Assembly (NCBI RefSeq): GCF_000711695.1
Contig: NW_013547020.1
Location: 393,299 to 457,298, forward strand
Direction of reading: 5' to 3'
Length of the DNA: 64,000 nt
Source of the DNA: Tilletiaria anomala UBC 951
Taxonomy: Eukaryota; Basidiomycota; Exobasidiomycetes; Georgefischeriales; Tilletiariaceae
The position numbers and the translations under genes are program-made. A model generated the notes under the pieces. It was not told where the DNA came from and did no database searches. It worked only from the letters and a program-made list of their open reading frames with translations. Shown piece after piece: positions 22,695-35,821 of this stretch (its first letter is position 1; the number at the start of each line of letters is the position of its first letter).

Positions 22695-24370
22695 CCTAGC
22701 TCCAGTCCACCTTTGTTGGGACCAAGCAACAGTCCATTTGGTTCTTGCACAGGAATCGACATCCATACTTGATTGTTTTGTGAGCGAGATTAGATAAGCC
22801 GGGTTACCACGATCCTGCAAAGATCAGCGTGCCGCCAGGGCGGATCTAATGCTTTGCAACAATTTACGAGTCAGCAGCAACTTTGCCTCTCCATTCTGGG
22901 GTTACCGCGGTGAATTTAACAGAATTGTAGCCGAACATCACCTGATAAAGTGTTCACGGCGAATGGAGCAAGCCTGCTGGAGCACTCCAGCTCTGCAAGT
23001 GTCGGACCATTCACAACGAAAGTATCAAGTGCAACAGCCTCTGTTCATCTTCGGCTGCGTCGAGGATACCATGCGAGTGTTCGACATTGTCCATAGTGTG
23101 GCATGAGAGAGTTGAGATGGACAAGGATCGCGGGTAGGACCATGCTCGCCGGCTTGTGTGTTTGCGTGTCTCAAACTCGCTCGTTTAGCTGCCATGAGTG
23201 TTTTTCCGGTGGATTGATCGCCGGTTGTGGTGCAAGCGTCAAGAATTGCAAGGTCATCTGATGATGCTCGCACCACCGATCGAAGGACCTCAATCGCATT
23301 CACGCAACATGCTATGTAATGCTCATGTCAAACCGACTGTGCCAGAACTTCCACAGCCCCAGTATGTAGGTATGTATACCAACGGAATTGGAAGGAATAA
23401 CGGACGCCGAAAAACGGACCGCTTCAGTCACCTCCCATGAAAGACTGTCTCGCCTCGCGTCACGGTCGTCTCGCGACACCTAGCTGAATCTCAGGGAGGC
23501 CTATACCGACAACCGGGTTCTTGAAATGCATACTCAGATTCGCACTTTAGATTTCAGACATTCCCATTTGAGCTCCTTTCCGTGCCCAAGGTAGGCGAGT
23601 TGGCTCATCACCGCATGAAACGCGTGTGATGTGGATATGTAGAACCGGAGTAGGGTCGATTGGAGTGAGGGTGATGATGCGATCGGAGATCGCCGGCGGC
23701 CCCTTCGCTCCCGATTTTGATTTCTGGCACTGCGACAAATGTGTGGATCACCCGACGTAATCTTCATGTACGCAACCTCTTGTTACATTGCCAGGAGTGC
23801 CCTGCGAACACTCTCCATCTTTCGACCATCTGCACACACCCGTATCCCTGTCGACCGCTCCTCGGACAGGTTGAGCATCTGAGTCACAAGGACCTGTTTT
23901 CTAATTCTAGACTTACGAGCGCTCCCTGCCTTGTCCGCGCACCCCTGTGGGTTGCATTTCCGCGTCTCCCTCAACGCCATTACGACGTGCGACCCCTGCG
24001 AGAATCTGCGGCAAAAGCGACCATCCCAACCTGCCCATTTCAACGTCCCAAATCAATTGGAATCCAGCGAGGCTCGCAATTATAGAAACCAGGAGTGCGG
24101 TTCATCCAACCTCAGTCCTATCTTTCGTTCCGGTCACCTCAAACGTTGCTCCGCTCTGACGAAAGGTCGGGGCTCGGGGCTTACGCATCGTCTTTACCGC
24201 TCTCATCTCCATGTAGGTCACATTGCACTTGAGGAGAACCTTTGTCTCAGGCCGACGTATGCCCTTTTATTTCGCCTCCGCCTAGATGCAAGCAGCTGTA
24301 GCGCGATCTTAGGCATGAGGTCCTGACTCGGCAAGCCTAAGCAGGCTGAGACGCCCAACAACGCAACAGG
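22695..24370. other. intergenic, upstream of the DH-domain gene
   Basis: About 1.7 kb with no supported gene. Open frames such as 23717-24085 lack motifs and are covered by frames on both strands. A long promoter or 5' leader for the very large downstream gene is plausible. Confidence 0.4.
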
Positions 24371-27300
24371 ATGCACATCCTAGCTACCCAGACCGCAGCT
24401 CTGCCGCCTTCGGCCAACACCAACGGCGCCATCGAGGTTATCACTCAAGACCATTTACCTTGCCCGACGAGTGCGCTAGAGGGCAGCATCCGCTGCGGAG
24501 GCAGTGACGAAGAACGGAAGCGATTCAACTATCCACCGCGTCATAGTTCGCGTGGGCACGATCTGTCGGCAGACGATGGCGAAGGAAAGGGCTCGCGGTG
24601 CTCTGTCCGAAAGGATGAGCGGCAGAAGATATATCTGCAGCCTAAGGTTCAGGTGACTACAGCTGCAGGGAGCCTAGGGAAACGGAGTAGCCAAGGCTTC
24701 AACAGCCAGGCCCATCGCGTTGGGCCGAGTTTGTGCGGCAGTATTGCTAGCAGCATCGACCGGGAGAAAATAGGCCAATTTCAGTCCCAAGCTGGGGTCG
24801 GGTTCCAATCCTGCAACTTGGACAACTCAGAGCAAAATATACACGACCCTAGTGCACTTGGCGGTCGGCAGCCCGTTACGTGGGCAGACGACGAGCAGAT
24901 CACAGACAACGACCAGGCTAGCGCCTCACGCAGCGCCAGCATCTGCGGACGCTTCAGTACGTTTGAATGCGAGGATTTCGGCACGCCACGCCGCATCGGA
25001 AAGAGCAATAGCAGCAGCAGTGGCAACCGCAACCGCAGGGAGCAAAGTCGAGGGGCCAACAGGACGGCGCGAGCTGGTGATCCCCAAGAAGAGGCCTACA
25101 GCGGCGAGGATACTGGTGCTACTAGCTCAATTCGCGAGCTGCCCCTCGAACTTGAGGACAAGTGTCGCAGCGAGGAGCTACTTGCTGGGAACCATGCCAA
25201 CTCTGGCGCCAAGATCAAGCCGTGAGTGTTATATTATATCTGTGCTGGACTTGTGGAGGCGCTCGCTCACAAGCCGATCTATTTCAGCATGTCACACCAG
25301 TCGAAACGCTCAGCAGCCGCGCACACCTCGGCAGTCGACGAGGACGACGTTCTCGAAGAAGGGGCCAAGCTCGAGGAACAACATGCGGCCATGACCAGCT
25401 CTCGAGCTGCCGCCGCTTCCGCAGCTACACCAACATACAAGCACCTTGACAAGCCACTTCCTGCGCTTGATTCTAGGACCAGTTCCGATCGCATGAGGAC
25501 CATTCGAGCCATTGATCTCGGCGGATATGTTCCCCGTCCATCGACGAGTGAAGATCAGCGCACCGGGAGTACGTCGCTGTCGAGCTCAAAAAGGCGTGCA
25601 AGGGACGCCTCGGTCACTACTACGATAACATCCTTGGGGAGTGCAATGGGAGAAAAAGGCACACTTGCGCACCCGCAACGCAGACATGATGGAACGACAC
25701 GAAGGTCTCCAGCCAAACATTGCCAAGGGCCAGAAAATGAGACCAGCGAAGATGAGGGGAGTAATAATGTTCCTTCCACACTTAAGAGGACGGCTCCCAA
25801 AAGGACACCACCTAGAAGTCGTCTTCCGACTTTCCGGGTGCAATGTACAGCTGCGAGCGTCGGGTATTCGTCCAGCGGCAAGTCTGCGGCCAGCGAAGTG
25901 GCGCAGGGCTCGAGTCCTGCAACTTCGAGTTCTGATTTGACGCATGCTGGACCCAAAACAAGTGATTATGCGACAACAGGCATTCTGACGAAGAACTTGA
26001 AGAAAGTCATCGTCACAAATTCGTCTCATCTGCTGCTTCCGTTCAAAGGGCCTACATCGTCAGACCAGCCTTGGATCGAGGCCCCGGAAAGTTCTTTGGC
26101 AGCAGCGAGCAAAGAAAGTCTTCCCTCATCTGCACCGATTGCAGCCCAGTTCAGCTACTCTTTAGCGCCACCTGCGAGCAACAGCTGCTCGCCAATGCCG
26201 ATGCCTGGGGGGACTCGCTTGTCTGCGTTGAGCGAAACACGTGGTTTTTTGCCCGTTTCCACGTCCACAGGCTCGTCTGGTGAGGTTGATCCACGCAAAG
26301 CAGGCAACAGCTTCTCCGCTCTACGCGTGCCGACTGCACCGAGATCATCCAAACATGCCGACTCCTCCATTGGCCTGGCCTACTCCTCGAACTCTGCACC
26401 CTCGGCGCACAGCACGTTCCTCTCGCCTCCCAATCCTCTGCGCTTCTCCAACGCCTCAATACATTCTTCCTTCTCGCGCATACTCTCGCCTGCCCTGTCA
26501 GAGAACAGGAGCAGCGCGTCTCAGCGCTTGCAGCGGACGACTACACCGTCGACTACGCCGTCCAGCGCTGCCGCTACGCCAGTGCCGCAGGCGGCCACAA
26601 ATACGCCCCCCTCCTTCTCTACTGCTGCCAGCGGCCAGAGACACTTGTTCGTGTCTCTGCAAACCGTAGGAACCTTTCGCCGGTCGAGCTCGAAGGCAGG
26701 CTTGACGGGTGCAGGCGGCATCTCGGCACCTGTGCGCAGCACCTCGCACGCATCTAGCGTGCCCACATCTGCAGATCGTGAGAAGGACCTGCCGCCGCGA
26801 CCGAAATCGGCGCTAGCGGGTTTCTTCACCAGGTCCGCATCTGCTCGCTCGTCGAGCCCAAAACCCACGCCGGAACGCCTACGTTCACAGACCGCTCTCG
26901 GCGGCAGACTCAAAGGTCTCACAATCCTCAGATCGTCTTCCGCTTCTAGTTCTTCTTCTCCGCTTCCAGACTCTGTCAATGGCCGTGGGCACCTGAGCGC
27001 TGCGCCTGGTAGGACTCCCAGCATCGGTCAGGCTGAACATCTGGGCGATGTCGAAGCGAAAAGCGACTCCACGATGCAGCTGAAGAGTAGTGGCACTGGC
27101 AAAAAATCATCAGGACGGACACAGAAACGGTCAGCGACACCGCCTCAGCAACAACTGAGTGATGGAGGCGGCAGTGGCAGTGGCGACGGCGAGCGATCTC
27201 CGCGTAGACCAGCAGAAAGCGAGCATCAGGGGGAGTGCGAGAACGTACCCAGCTCTACATCCATGTTACCAGATTTCCGCAGGCTGATTCCGCGTCGCAA

Positions 27301-29803
27301 GAGCCTGCTCGAAGCCGTCTTCGAGCCATACGCGAAGAATGGAAGCAGTGCAAGCGAACCTGGTCACACGGCTCTGTCCGCAGAGGCCGAGCCCGAAATC
27401 TCGGCTGGTACCGGCCTTGGCCTTGGCCTCGAGATCGATACGCCTCCAAGCGGCGCTGCTACTTCAACATCTCCACCTCGCAGCTTTGCAAAGGTGGCGA
27501 CCAGTGTGCGGCATCGTGGCAATTCTCATAATCTGCACGACACGCGTCCGGTTCTGTTTTCTTTGACCGTTGCAGAACTGCCAACCGAGTCGGCACTCGA
27601 CGACACCATGAGCGATGCCAGCCATAGCATGGATCACGAAAGCGTCATCGCAGATAAGTCGTCGCTCTCGCCTTCCTCCTCATTTTCGCACTCCAACACG
27701 GGGCATGCGCCTTCGCCGACATCGAGGCGACCCTCCCAACAAGGACATCTGCCTGCATCTTCGCGTCGCCTCTCTTTCGGAAAGAGCGGCTATTCGGTCT
27801 TGGACTTCGGCAACCGCAGCTCAGCACCAACATCGTCTCGCATGTGGTACTCAGAGCTTTCGTCTGACGATCGATCGGCTACGCTTTCGAGCTTCCTCCG
27901 TGGGTGGACAGACCGAGCATCTCGCTCGCGTGAGTCCTCTGCTCCCATCACTCCGCTGGAGCCGCTGTCTGCAGCGCCAAGCGAGAGCCATAGTGTGGAC
28001 TACAGCGTCTCTGCCAGTTTAGCGACATCTCCGGCGCTGGATGGATCTGCGCTCCAAATAGGCACCTCGGCTGGTTCGGCGAGGACCGATGAAGAGCCGA
28101 AAATGACCCAGCGTGTTGATACCGCAGAGCCCATACCGCCGCGGGCGTCATCCATGTTGACATCGCGCACAATAGAGCGTCACACAGCCTCTCGATTGCC
28201 CGGCCTACCTCCTCCTCGCGCCCAGATCAACGTAGCCTTCGAAGTGGGAGAGGATCGCGCGAAAGTGGAAGGCTTTAATCGCAAGCCAGAGCCTTTGCCC
28301 GAGGCAGAGGCCAAATTTCGCGAGCCTACATTCAGCATGGCCGATGATGTCGAGTTTTTGAAAGCATTAGAAGAAGTGCGTCGGCGGCACAAGGTGCGAT
28401 TGAAGCAGAACTTGCAAGCAGCACGAGACGATAAGAGCGAAACTGCCACCCGTGCTTTGCAGCCTCGTCAAGACTCTCGATCCCGCGCAAGTTCCGCTGA
28501 GCGCCCCTTGCCGCCCCCGCCGCAAGTGCAAAGGGCAGAACCTAGCAAGCCGCGACAACGCGCCAACAGCGCCAGTGCCAATTTGGGTAAATTCTTCTCT
28601 CCTCCCATGCTAAAGAGCCTTTCCAAGGCCGCATTCGACAAGGAGTCGGTGTTAGAGACCATTGAGCTGTTCCAGACACCTTTACAAGTTGGTCAAGCGG
28701 CGGGCAAGTCACAGAAGGGTGCATTTGACAATGATGATGACTGGAAGAAAGAAGTCAAAGCGCTATTTGGTGAGTTTGAACGGGCGCCACTTGCAAAAAG
28801 TAGGACCTGAATTCACTTTGACCCACTGTCGCAGTCATCCGCGAGCTGGTGCAGACGGAGCGTAGCTATGCGCGTCACTTGGAGAGCCTCATGCAGGCAG
28901 TGCGACGCTTGTCGAATCCTCAAATCGCCTCCGCCAAGAAGGATAGGCGCCTGAGTCAGTCTGAGGTGGTGGCCAGCCACATTTTGAGCTTGCGCACGCT
29001 TCTTCCGCAACTCATCGCAGTCAGCCGCGCCTTGGTCACTCGCATCGACGAAGACCCGACCGCTGCTGGCGTCGGTGCAACATTCCGTGTCGTGGCGGCA
29101 CAACTAGAGGCTACGTTTGTCGGCTGGAGCTTCACGGTCACGGACATCATGGAGGGCCTGCGAGCCAGCGATGCGCAGAAAAGCAAGTCCAAGGGCAAAT
29201 TGGGCAAGGTGTATCTACTGCCTGAAACTACCAAGAACATCAAGACCATCCAGCATACGCGCTCGCCTTCGACTCCTTTGTCACTGGCCTCCGCGCAGAG
29301 CGACCGCAGGGTCGAATCTCTTGCTCTCACACGGCCCTCCACGCCTACAAAGGCGCCTTCTGCTTTTGGCGACATCGATTCGCCTTCGGCGGACAGCGGT
29401 CCCAGCAGCAAAGGCATGGTCACTTCGCGGTCTGCTTCCTCGCTCGGTTTTGCGCCGCTCCAGGCCACTGCGCTTGGTCGTCGAGCTTTAGGTGCAGTGC
29501 GAAAGAACCATGACACCCCTCCATCGTCCCTCAATTCGAATGGATTAAAAGGGCTCAGTCCGCTAGACATCGTTATTATGCCGTGAGCCTATGCCTTTCT
29601 CCTCTCCTGCTTCACGCTCTTGTGCTGACCCTGTCCCCCCACGCAGTACCCAACGTATACCCCGATACCTTTTGCTGCTGCGGGACCTGCAAAGCAACAC
29701 TCCCGTGGATAGCCTTTCCTACCTGCGCTTAGAGAGAGCATTAGACATTGTCCGGCGCGTCGCCGAGCTGTGCGACGAAGCATCGCATAACTATGCAGAA
29801 TAG
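24371..29803 (+). CDS. giant DH-domain protein (putative Rho GEF) with a long disordered N-terminus
   Basis: Four exons, 24371-25221, 25288-28769, 28835-29582 and 29647-29803, give 1745 aa. The introns are 66, 65 and 64 bp and all junctions keep frame. Residues 1 to about 1440 are Ser/Pro/Thr-rich, low complexity and probably disordered. The third exon opens with IRELVQTERSYARHL, the first helix of a Dbl-homology domain. The last splice builds DIVIMPTQRIPRYLLLLRDL, the conserved DH helix that contacts the GTPase. The protein stops about 40 residues later, so no PH domain follows. About 120 residues of Ser/Pro-rich sequence interrupt the DH fold between these helices. It should activate a Rho-type GTPase at the cortex; the GTPase is unknown. 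The start is the first ATG of the frame. Confidence 0.8.
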
Positions 29804-31369
29804 AGCGTTGCTTGACTCTCAGAAGCTGCAACCGACCGTGCTTGTATTCTTAAACTATTCGACTGAGGAGCATCTCTGCGAAAGATATATGCTACAGAGT
29901 ACAGCACCATCGCAACCTCGAGATAAGCCCATGGAAGTTTCAAGCTGGTCACGTATATGTCTGGTCTCTCTCGCGAGTGCTCGCTAAAGCAATTCGCAAG
30001 ACGAAAGTGCGGGGGGAGAATGTGTACGTACCAGGGTGATAGAGGATAGGTGATGATCGGTCGTGCGGCTTGATGGATTCCCCTGAAATGATGAGGAGCG
30101 TCAGCAGTAATCGCCGGTGCTTCCTTTTCACCTGCGCCGAATTATCCATCCATCCGATTTTTTTCATCCCAAGAAATCGTGGTGTGGTGAGCCGGCATCG
30201 CAAAGCATCAGACGCAGCTCAAAGCTAGAAAGGAGCCTCGTTCTGGCATGAAGCATGCGAGACTGTCCCAACTTAACGGGCGCAAGAATGAAGAGGCTTG
30301 CAGCCGTAGTGACGAAGTTTGAGCTTCTAAGGACCACTGATAAGTTTACCAATGTGCATGCACTTCCCTGGTGAGAGATCAACAGGTCAAAAACCGCTCT
30401 TCAGTGGTCCGATCGTTACACCAAGGGACGGAAATACAGCTATTCCAGAATAGGCTGGAAGCGTTTCAAGAAAGACTTAGTAACTCCAAAGAGTGGACAT
30501 GGAGGATCCATCATTCATCACTCCAGGTTTCAGATCTCTCGATGGATCTGCGTAGCGCAGCAACTTCCGACCATCGAAAACGATATGATCCAGCTCGTAT
30601 GTGGAATATCCTCGCGGTTCCTTCACGTGTACACATATGGGTTCCGTGATTCCATCTCTGTCGCTCTTGAAGCCCTCCCAGCACATCTTGTATCCTTGCA
30701 TTTCCGTATGTAGCGTGATGCATCGACCAGAACCACTGGTGCATGTATCGGCTGTCCAATTTAACTGCAACAACAAGCAAATTCGATTCTGAGGATAGGA
30801 GCTTTCAGCAGCTCAGAGGACTACCGAGCGTGGACAGGGGAGTGCGGATTTCAATTTGCAGATGAGTGATCTGCATGATCACCGGATCATGGCTAAATGA
30901 ATGAATGTGAGGTGATTGAAGGCAGTACCATCGAGATTGGCGCCGTGGCTGTTGGTGTCTCTCAGCGTCAGGCAGCGAAAAGCCAAAGAGACGGCCGCGG
31001 ATATCCGCGGACTAGGCACGGCCAGACTGGCTCAGCTGCTGTCATATCATAAACGAGTGGCCCACGCACAAATATATATATGCCTTGCTTCTTGGAGGAG
31101 GGAGTGTATGAGAAGCCTAAGAACCCCTGACTATCCGTTGTCCATACGAGCATTTGAGCAAGGATGCGAACTTGGCGTTCGTTGCATCTTACCTCGTCGA
31201 TCTTTCGTTCAAAGCATGCATCCGCATTGACATACAAGGCCAAACAGAAAGCAGAAACAGGTCCGGAATATGGATCAAAGATGGCTCAGGCGGGTCCTCT
31301 CATACCTTCTGTCCCGCTGAGACTGGGACTGCCGCGAAATCTCGTCGCATTCCTTCTTCACCGGCGCAG
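29804..31369. other. intergenic between the DH gene and the DUF3237 pseudogene
   Basis: About 1.6 kb. Short overlapping frames only. A (TA)n-like ATATATAT run lies at 31070-31077. No RNA gene signature was found. Confidence 0.4.
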
Positions 31370-31941
31370 ATGAAACTCCCCACGTTGTTCCGGTTCGAGC
31401 TGCAAGTCGACACCCCGCTCGGCGTCGGCAAGATGCCTGCCGGCAACCGCATGTTCCTCGACGTGCTGGGCGGAAGAATGAAAGGTCTCGACTTTGACAG
31501 TGCCGTGAATGGCTCTCCCGGTCATTGGGCCCTGGTGAGAGAAGACGGGTGCAACAAGTTCAACATCCGGGGTCACTGTAAGGGCCAGAAAAAGGGCGAT
31601 GTATGGTACGAACTATGGCCATCTGGAGGGGTTTGACTGGGTCATGAGAGGCGCATGCCTCTCGAACGAGGAGACTGGCTATTGAAGGTTTAACAGGAGG
31701 TCCCGGTTTTCGTACCCATATGCAGTCCTGACGAAAGCGCCTCACGCAAAAAGTCCAACCGTTCGACTCACACAAGTATCGCGTGGGAATGCAGATTGAG
31801 CCTAGCTCTCAGATGTTCACATGGGTCAACAGGTCTATTTTTGTTGGCTTTTCGCATTTGACGCACGCAAAAAAGGGACCACCTTCATCTATGAAATTTC
31901 CAAAGCAGAATAGTTGCAAGTGCAACAGCGAATTCAGATGA
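31370..31941 (+). pseudogene. broken DUF3237-family gene
   Basis: The first frame, from ATG 31370, reads LFRFELQVDTPLGVGKMPAG, then VLGGRMKG, HWALVREDG and GDVWYE. This matches the first two-thirds of DUF3237 proteins, single-domain beta-barrel proteins of unknown function, usually 140-160 aa. After GDVWYE this frame stops at 31636. The sequence continues in a second frame as YGHLEGFDWVMRG, then in a third as GPGFRTHMQS with a TGA. It then gives FTWVNRSIFVGFSHL, the family's C-terminal signature, ending at 31941. I could not find introns that join these pieces. Two frameshifts plus a stop is the simplest reading; an unusual splice pattern is the alternative. Confidence 0.6.
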
Positions 31942-32002
31942 GGTCGGCAATTTCCTGGTTCGTGTGTACAAGCGATGATATTGGCACAATTACATTGACA
32001 GA

Positions 32003-34009
32003 TTACATCCTATGGAGGAAAGCCAGGAGGAAGCGGATGAGAAAGTCAACTTTGAGGTCACGAACAACTGTAAGAGCGCTCGCAGGAGACACGTACCTGT
32101 AGACACCTTGCGCATGGTGGTTCCCGTCCCAGGCCGGATGCCCGTCGCCCAAGACGGCGCTCTGCTCCCTGCCCTTCATGGCGACCTCCAATCCGAGCGC
32201 GACGACGCTCCGTGTATCCTGTGGTCGAATGATGCCGTCGTCCCACAGCCTGGCACTGCCATAGCACGCCATGGTCTGCTCGTCGATTTGCGCCCTAAGC
32301 CCGCCGGTGCGCGCGGCATCGCTGCTGACGGTTCCCATGACCGAGCTGAGTTGCTCGCTGCCCATGACACCGATTTTGGCATTCGGCCATGTCCACAGGA
32401 AGCGCGGGCTGTACGCGCGTCCGCACATGCCGTAGTTTCCCGCACCAAACGACCCGCCGACGATGACGGTCAACTTGGGCACGTCGGCGCACGCGACGGC
32501 GCGCACCATCTTCGCGCCGTCCTTTGCAATACCTTCGCGCTCTGCGCGCGAACCGACCATGTAGCCCGTCACGTTGACGAGAAAGAGCAGTGGTATCTGG
32601 CGTTGGTTGCACAGATGGATAAAGGAGGTAACCTTCTTGGCGGACTCGCTGAACAGGATGCCGTTGTTACCGATGATGCCTATGGGCCGACCGTGGATCG
32701 AAGCGAAGCCGGTCACGACCGTTGTGCCGTACAGCTTTTTGAACTCGTGGAAGCGACTGCCATCCACGAGGCGCGAGATCACGTCACGCATCTCGAACGG
32801 CTTGCGCAGGTTCGAAGACACGATGCCGTGTAGGTCGGCGGCGGGGTACAGCGGCTCGTCGAATGTCGAGCTTGCGCAGCGTTGACTAGCATGCGATCCG
32901 CCTGCTTGGCCGAGGTTGGCGACCGCCTCTCGCGCAAGCATCAACCCGTGTGCGTCATCAATCGCGAGATGGTCTGTCACGCCGCTGACGGACGAGTGCA
33001 TTTCACCTCCACCGAGCGTCTCATCGTCCACCTCCTCACCAAGCGCGGCCTTGACCAACGGGGGCCCGGCTAAGAAGATAGCGCCCTGATTGCGGACGAT
33101 GATTGTCTCGTCAGCCATACTCGGCACGTACGCTCCGCCCGCAACGCTGATGCCGTGCACGACGCTGATTTGCGGGATGCCGAGGGCGGACATTTGCGCC
33201 ATGTTGTAGAAGATACGCCCAAAGTGCTGCTCGTCCGGGAAGACGTCTGCCTGGTGTGGTAGTGCTGCGCCACCCGACTCGACAATGTAGATGCAAGGCA
33301 GGCGGTTTTCTCGCGCGATCATCTGTGCGCGCAGTTGCTTCTTGACAGAGATGGGGTAGTATGCGCCGCCTTTGACGGTCGGGTCGTTGCACACGATCAT
33401 GCACTCCACGCCGCTCACCCGCCCGATACCCGTGATGACACCGCCTGCGACAATGTCGTCTCCAGGATAAAGCCCATGTCCGGCCATACTGGAAAGCTCG
33501 ACGAAAGGTGATCCATCATCGAGCAGGTGGCCGATCCTTTGCGGTTGTAAAGGCAGCGAATGACAGAGATGGTGAGTAACCTATCGTGTGAGACACGCTG
33601 ACTAAGAAAGGCGAACGTACCTGTCCCTCGGCAGCATCTTCCCTTTGTTTATATGCCTTTGCCTCGCCTTTTCGTTCCCACCGAGCCCGATGCGCTTTGT
33701 TTCTCGATCTAGCTCGGCGACCAGCCGGTCCATCTCGGCCTTGTTCTCGAGGAACGAGTCCGAAACCTTGTCGACATTGTTCGGCAGAACAGAGAGGAAT
33801 GATTGCGGTAGAGATGTGGCACCGGCGGAGGTGACTGTTCGAGACGGTGAGGAGGTGCTGAAAAGCGCAGATGCTGGGATACGCAATGTCCAGGCGGGTG
33901 CAGGTAATGAGTAGGAGGGAGGGCAGGCTGGCCGCTTCACGTGGAGCAGCTGCCGCTGTCCGCTAGCATGTCGCCGCAGCGCGCGCAAGGATTGCCCCAA
34001 CCGGATCAT
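32003..34009 (-). CDS. mccB: methylcrotonyl-CoA carboxylase beta subunit, mitochondrial
   Basis: Three exons, 34009-33621, 33536-32097 and a 7-bp last exon 32009-32003, give 611 aa. Splice 1 builds [20 protein letters not shown]. The last exon (G ATG TAA) gives the C-terminus GVYRM, matching the usual family end FRM. The carboxyltransferase core shows [30 protein letters not shown] and [20 protein letters not shown]. The enzyme carboxylates 3-methylcrotonyl-CoA in leucine breakdown together with a biotinylated alpha subunit. The first 70 residues are Arg/Ser-rich with almost no acids, a mitochondrial presequence. The final 87-bp intron has no stop in frame, so its retention would add 29 residues. 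An alternative upstream ATG at 34072 would add 21 residues. Confidence 0.93.
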
Positions 34010-34449
34010 GATTTGGCCAGCGCACGTGCAGTCAGCGAGGTACCAGGCATCAGAGTCGATGGGGGCAGTCACCGGAAGAAGATGCCGTTACAATGGGGCC
34101 AGGTATGCCATGTATCATGGATATATACGAGTACTCCACACATCCTCATGCAGCTCGCTCTTTGTTGCTGGCTCCTCGGTCCGCCAGTAGCCGCGCGGTG
34201 CCTTTTCTCGTACGATAGACTCACGCGCACTTTCCGCAAGTAGTCATCGGCTCTTCACTTCGTACGAAGCCGCATGTGACGGCGGATGTTTGCTATGATA
34301 CAACATGAGATCCTGCATGTGTATATATGTGTGTGTTGAGATAAGCGGACATGTACACTTACGCAGTGAGCTGTTGTGTGCAGATCAGCATGACTGAGAG
34401 CTGCAAATGCGAGATGTAAAACCTCCGGTGCTATAGAGGTGGAGCATTT
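34010..34449. other. intergenic between mccB and the DUF2423 gene
   Basis: About 440 bp lie upstream of mccB and downstream of the DUF2423 gene. It has TATATACGAG and ATATATGTGTGTGTT simple stretches, the former about 115 bp before the mccB start. No gene. Confidence 0.4.
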
Positions 34450-34993
34450 TCACTTTTTCCCTTTTCTCCCACTCCTCCCACCGCCACCAACCGTGCCGGG
34501 ACCTCGGAGCGGCGCTCTCTTCTTGTTCGCTGCAGAGCTGCTGGACTTGTGCTTCACCCTGCCGTCGCCTTTGCCCGCTTTTCCGTTGATCGCGTTAGTC
34601 GACTTTTTTCGCAGGTGCTTCTTAGCTTGATGTCGCCCCGGCCGCGGGCCGGATGTGCTTAGCTTTGGTTCATCGATCGCTATGGCGTCTGTATAGTCCA
34701 AAGAGTCATCTACCTGGCCCTTCATATGCATGCAATAGGAAGCCATTTGTGCACTCACCTGCGTCAGACGTTGCTGGCGCGTCCGCCCTGATGACCGCTA
34801 CTTCCGCATCACCATCTTCGTCCTCATGCGCATCCTTCTCTTCGTGGGCTTTGGGCAGCGCTTTTCGGGTGGAGAGTCGCTGCGTAATCTTGGCCATCCG
34901 TGTATCCGCAGCGATCTTGAAGGCGCTCTTTGGATCAGATCGCTTGACGGACCGAGCGGCAAGCTTAGATTTTGAGCGGAGCGACTTGGCCAT
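34450..34993 (-). CDS. DUF2423 small basic protein, probably nucleolar
   Basis: Two exons, 34993-34759 and 34709-34450, with a 49-bp intron give 164 aa. The N-terminus MAKSLRSKSKLAARSVKR is the hallmark of the DUF2423 family (yeast Ybl028c and animal LLPH), small nucleolar proteins linked to pre-60S ribosome assembly. The middle is acidic (HEEKDAHEDEDGD). The C-terminus is Lys/Arg-rich, with KKHLRKKSTNA and an RSGRKGKK ending. Of the candidate acceptors, only the GTAG at 34711-34710 keeps frame, giving TSDADDSLDYTDA. An upstream in-frame ATG at 35002 would add three residues; the family alignment favours 34993. Confidence 0.85.
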
Positions 34994-35821
34994 CTTGTGC
35001 AATGCTTTTGCGCGGTTAGATCAACCTGGATAAGGTGTGTCTTTTTCAATTCGTACTCTCTGTTCTGCTGCACCTGGATGTTGCGAGGATTATGATGCTT
35101 GCAAAGACTCGCACGAGGGATCATCTGGTCTCCGGGCTAGGTATTGGATTCAATTGTCGAACCAAAACTAAAAAGGCAGGCGACGGCGCTGAGGGGCGGA
35201 AGCGGAAAACGGAAAGCGGAAGCGCAAAATTTTCGCCAAATGTCGGTTCTCTTTGCAAACATTTCTTCGTTCTTGTTTTGTCACTCCCTCATCATTTACG
35301 CCCTTCCGACTCCTCAATCACCTTCGCAAACATGCATCTGTCATTGGTTTAGCTGTGCAGCTGCGCTTGTTGCAGGACTGAAATAATCTTGCTGGTGAGT
35401 TGAATGCGATTTGCACGACAAGTGCGGCAACAGATCGAGGGTAGGCGCGATTCTGCTCAAAGGGGTTTCAGGAAGAAATGATGATCAACCCTTTAGATGA
35501 CGAGACTGAGGGTGCTATGTGGCGCTTCTCCTTCTGTCCTTCGGGATGGAAGGAGATCGGGAAGGCAAATCATCTATCAAATGGTGATTCTCGAATGTCG
35601 CAGGCGTCGCTGCTGTCAAACTCGGCTACCATCCTGAATTTGCTTCAACATGGTGGCTCTGGAGGATTTGGAAACATGGGTCGGCGCTTTGCTCTTTCCT
35701 AATTTCATCCACATCGTAGTCATGCTGACAAACACGTCTCACGACAACTCTCCCATGCTGGTGTCTTGAACAGATCAACGCATGGGTCCTTCAAGAGCTC
35801 ATCGCAGCCAGTCCTATCAAG
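34994..35821. other. divergent intergenic region between the DUF2423 gene and TSR4
   Basis: About 830 bp between two divergent starts, both for ribosome-assembly proteins, so shared regulation is possible. Short frames only. GGTGAGTTG near 35394 could be a donor of a 5'-leader intron, but no matching evidence is visible. Confidence 0.4.

Noticed and set aside
32012-32833. 273-residue open frame opposite mccB
   Set aside because: Antisense shadow of the carboxyltransferase exon.
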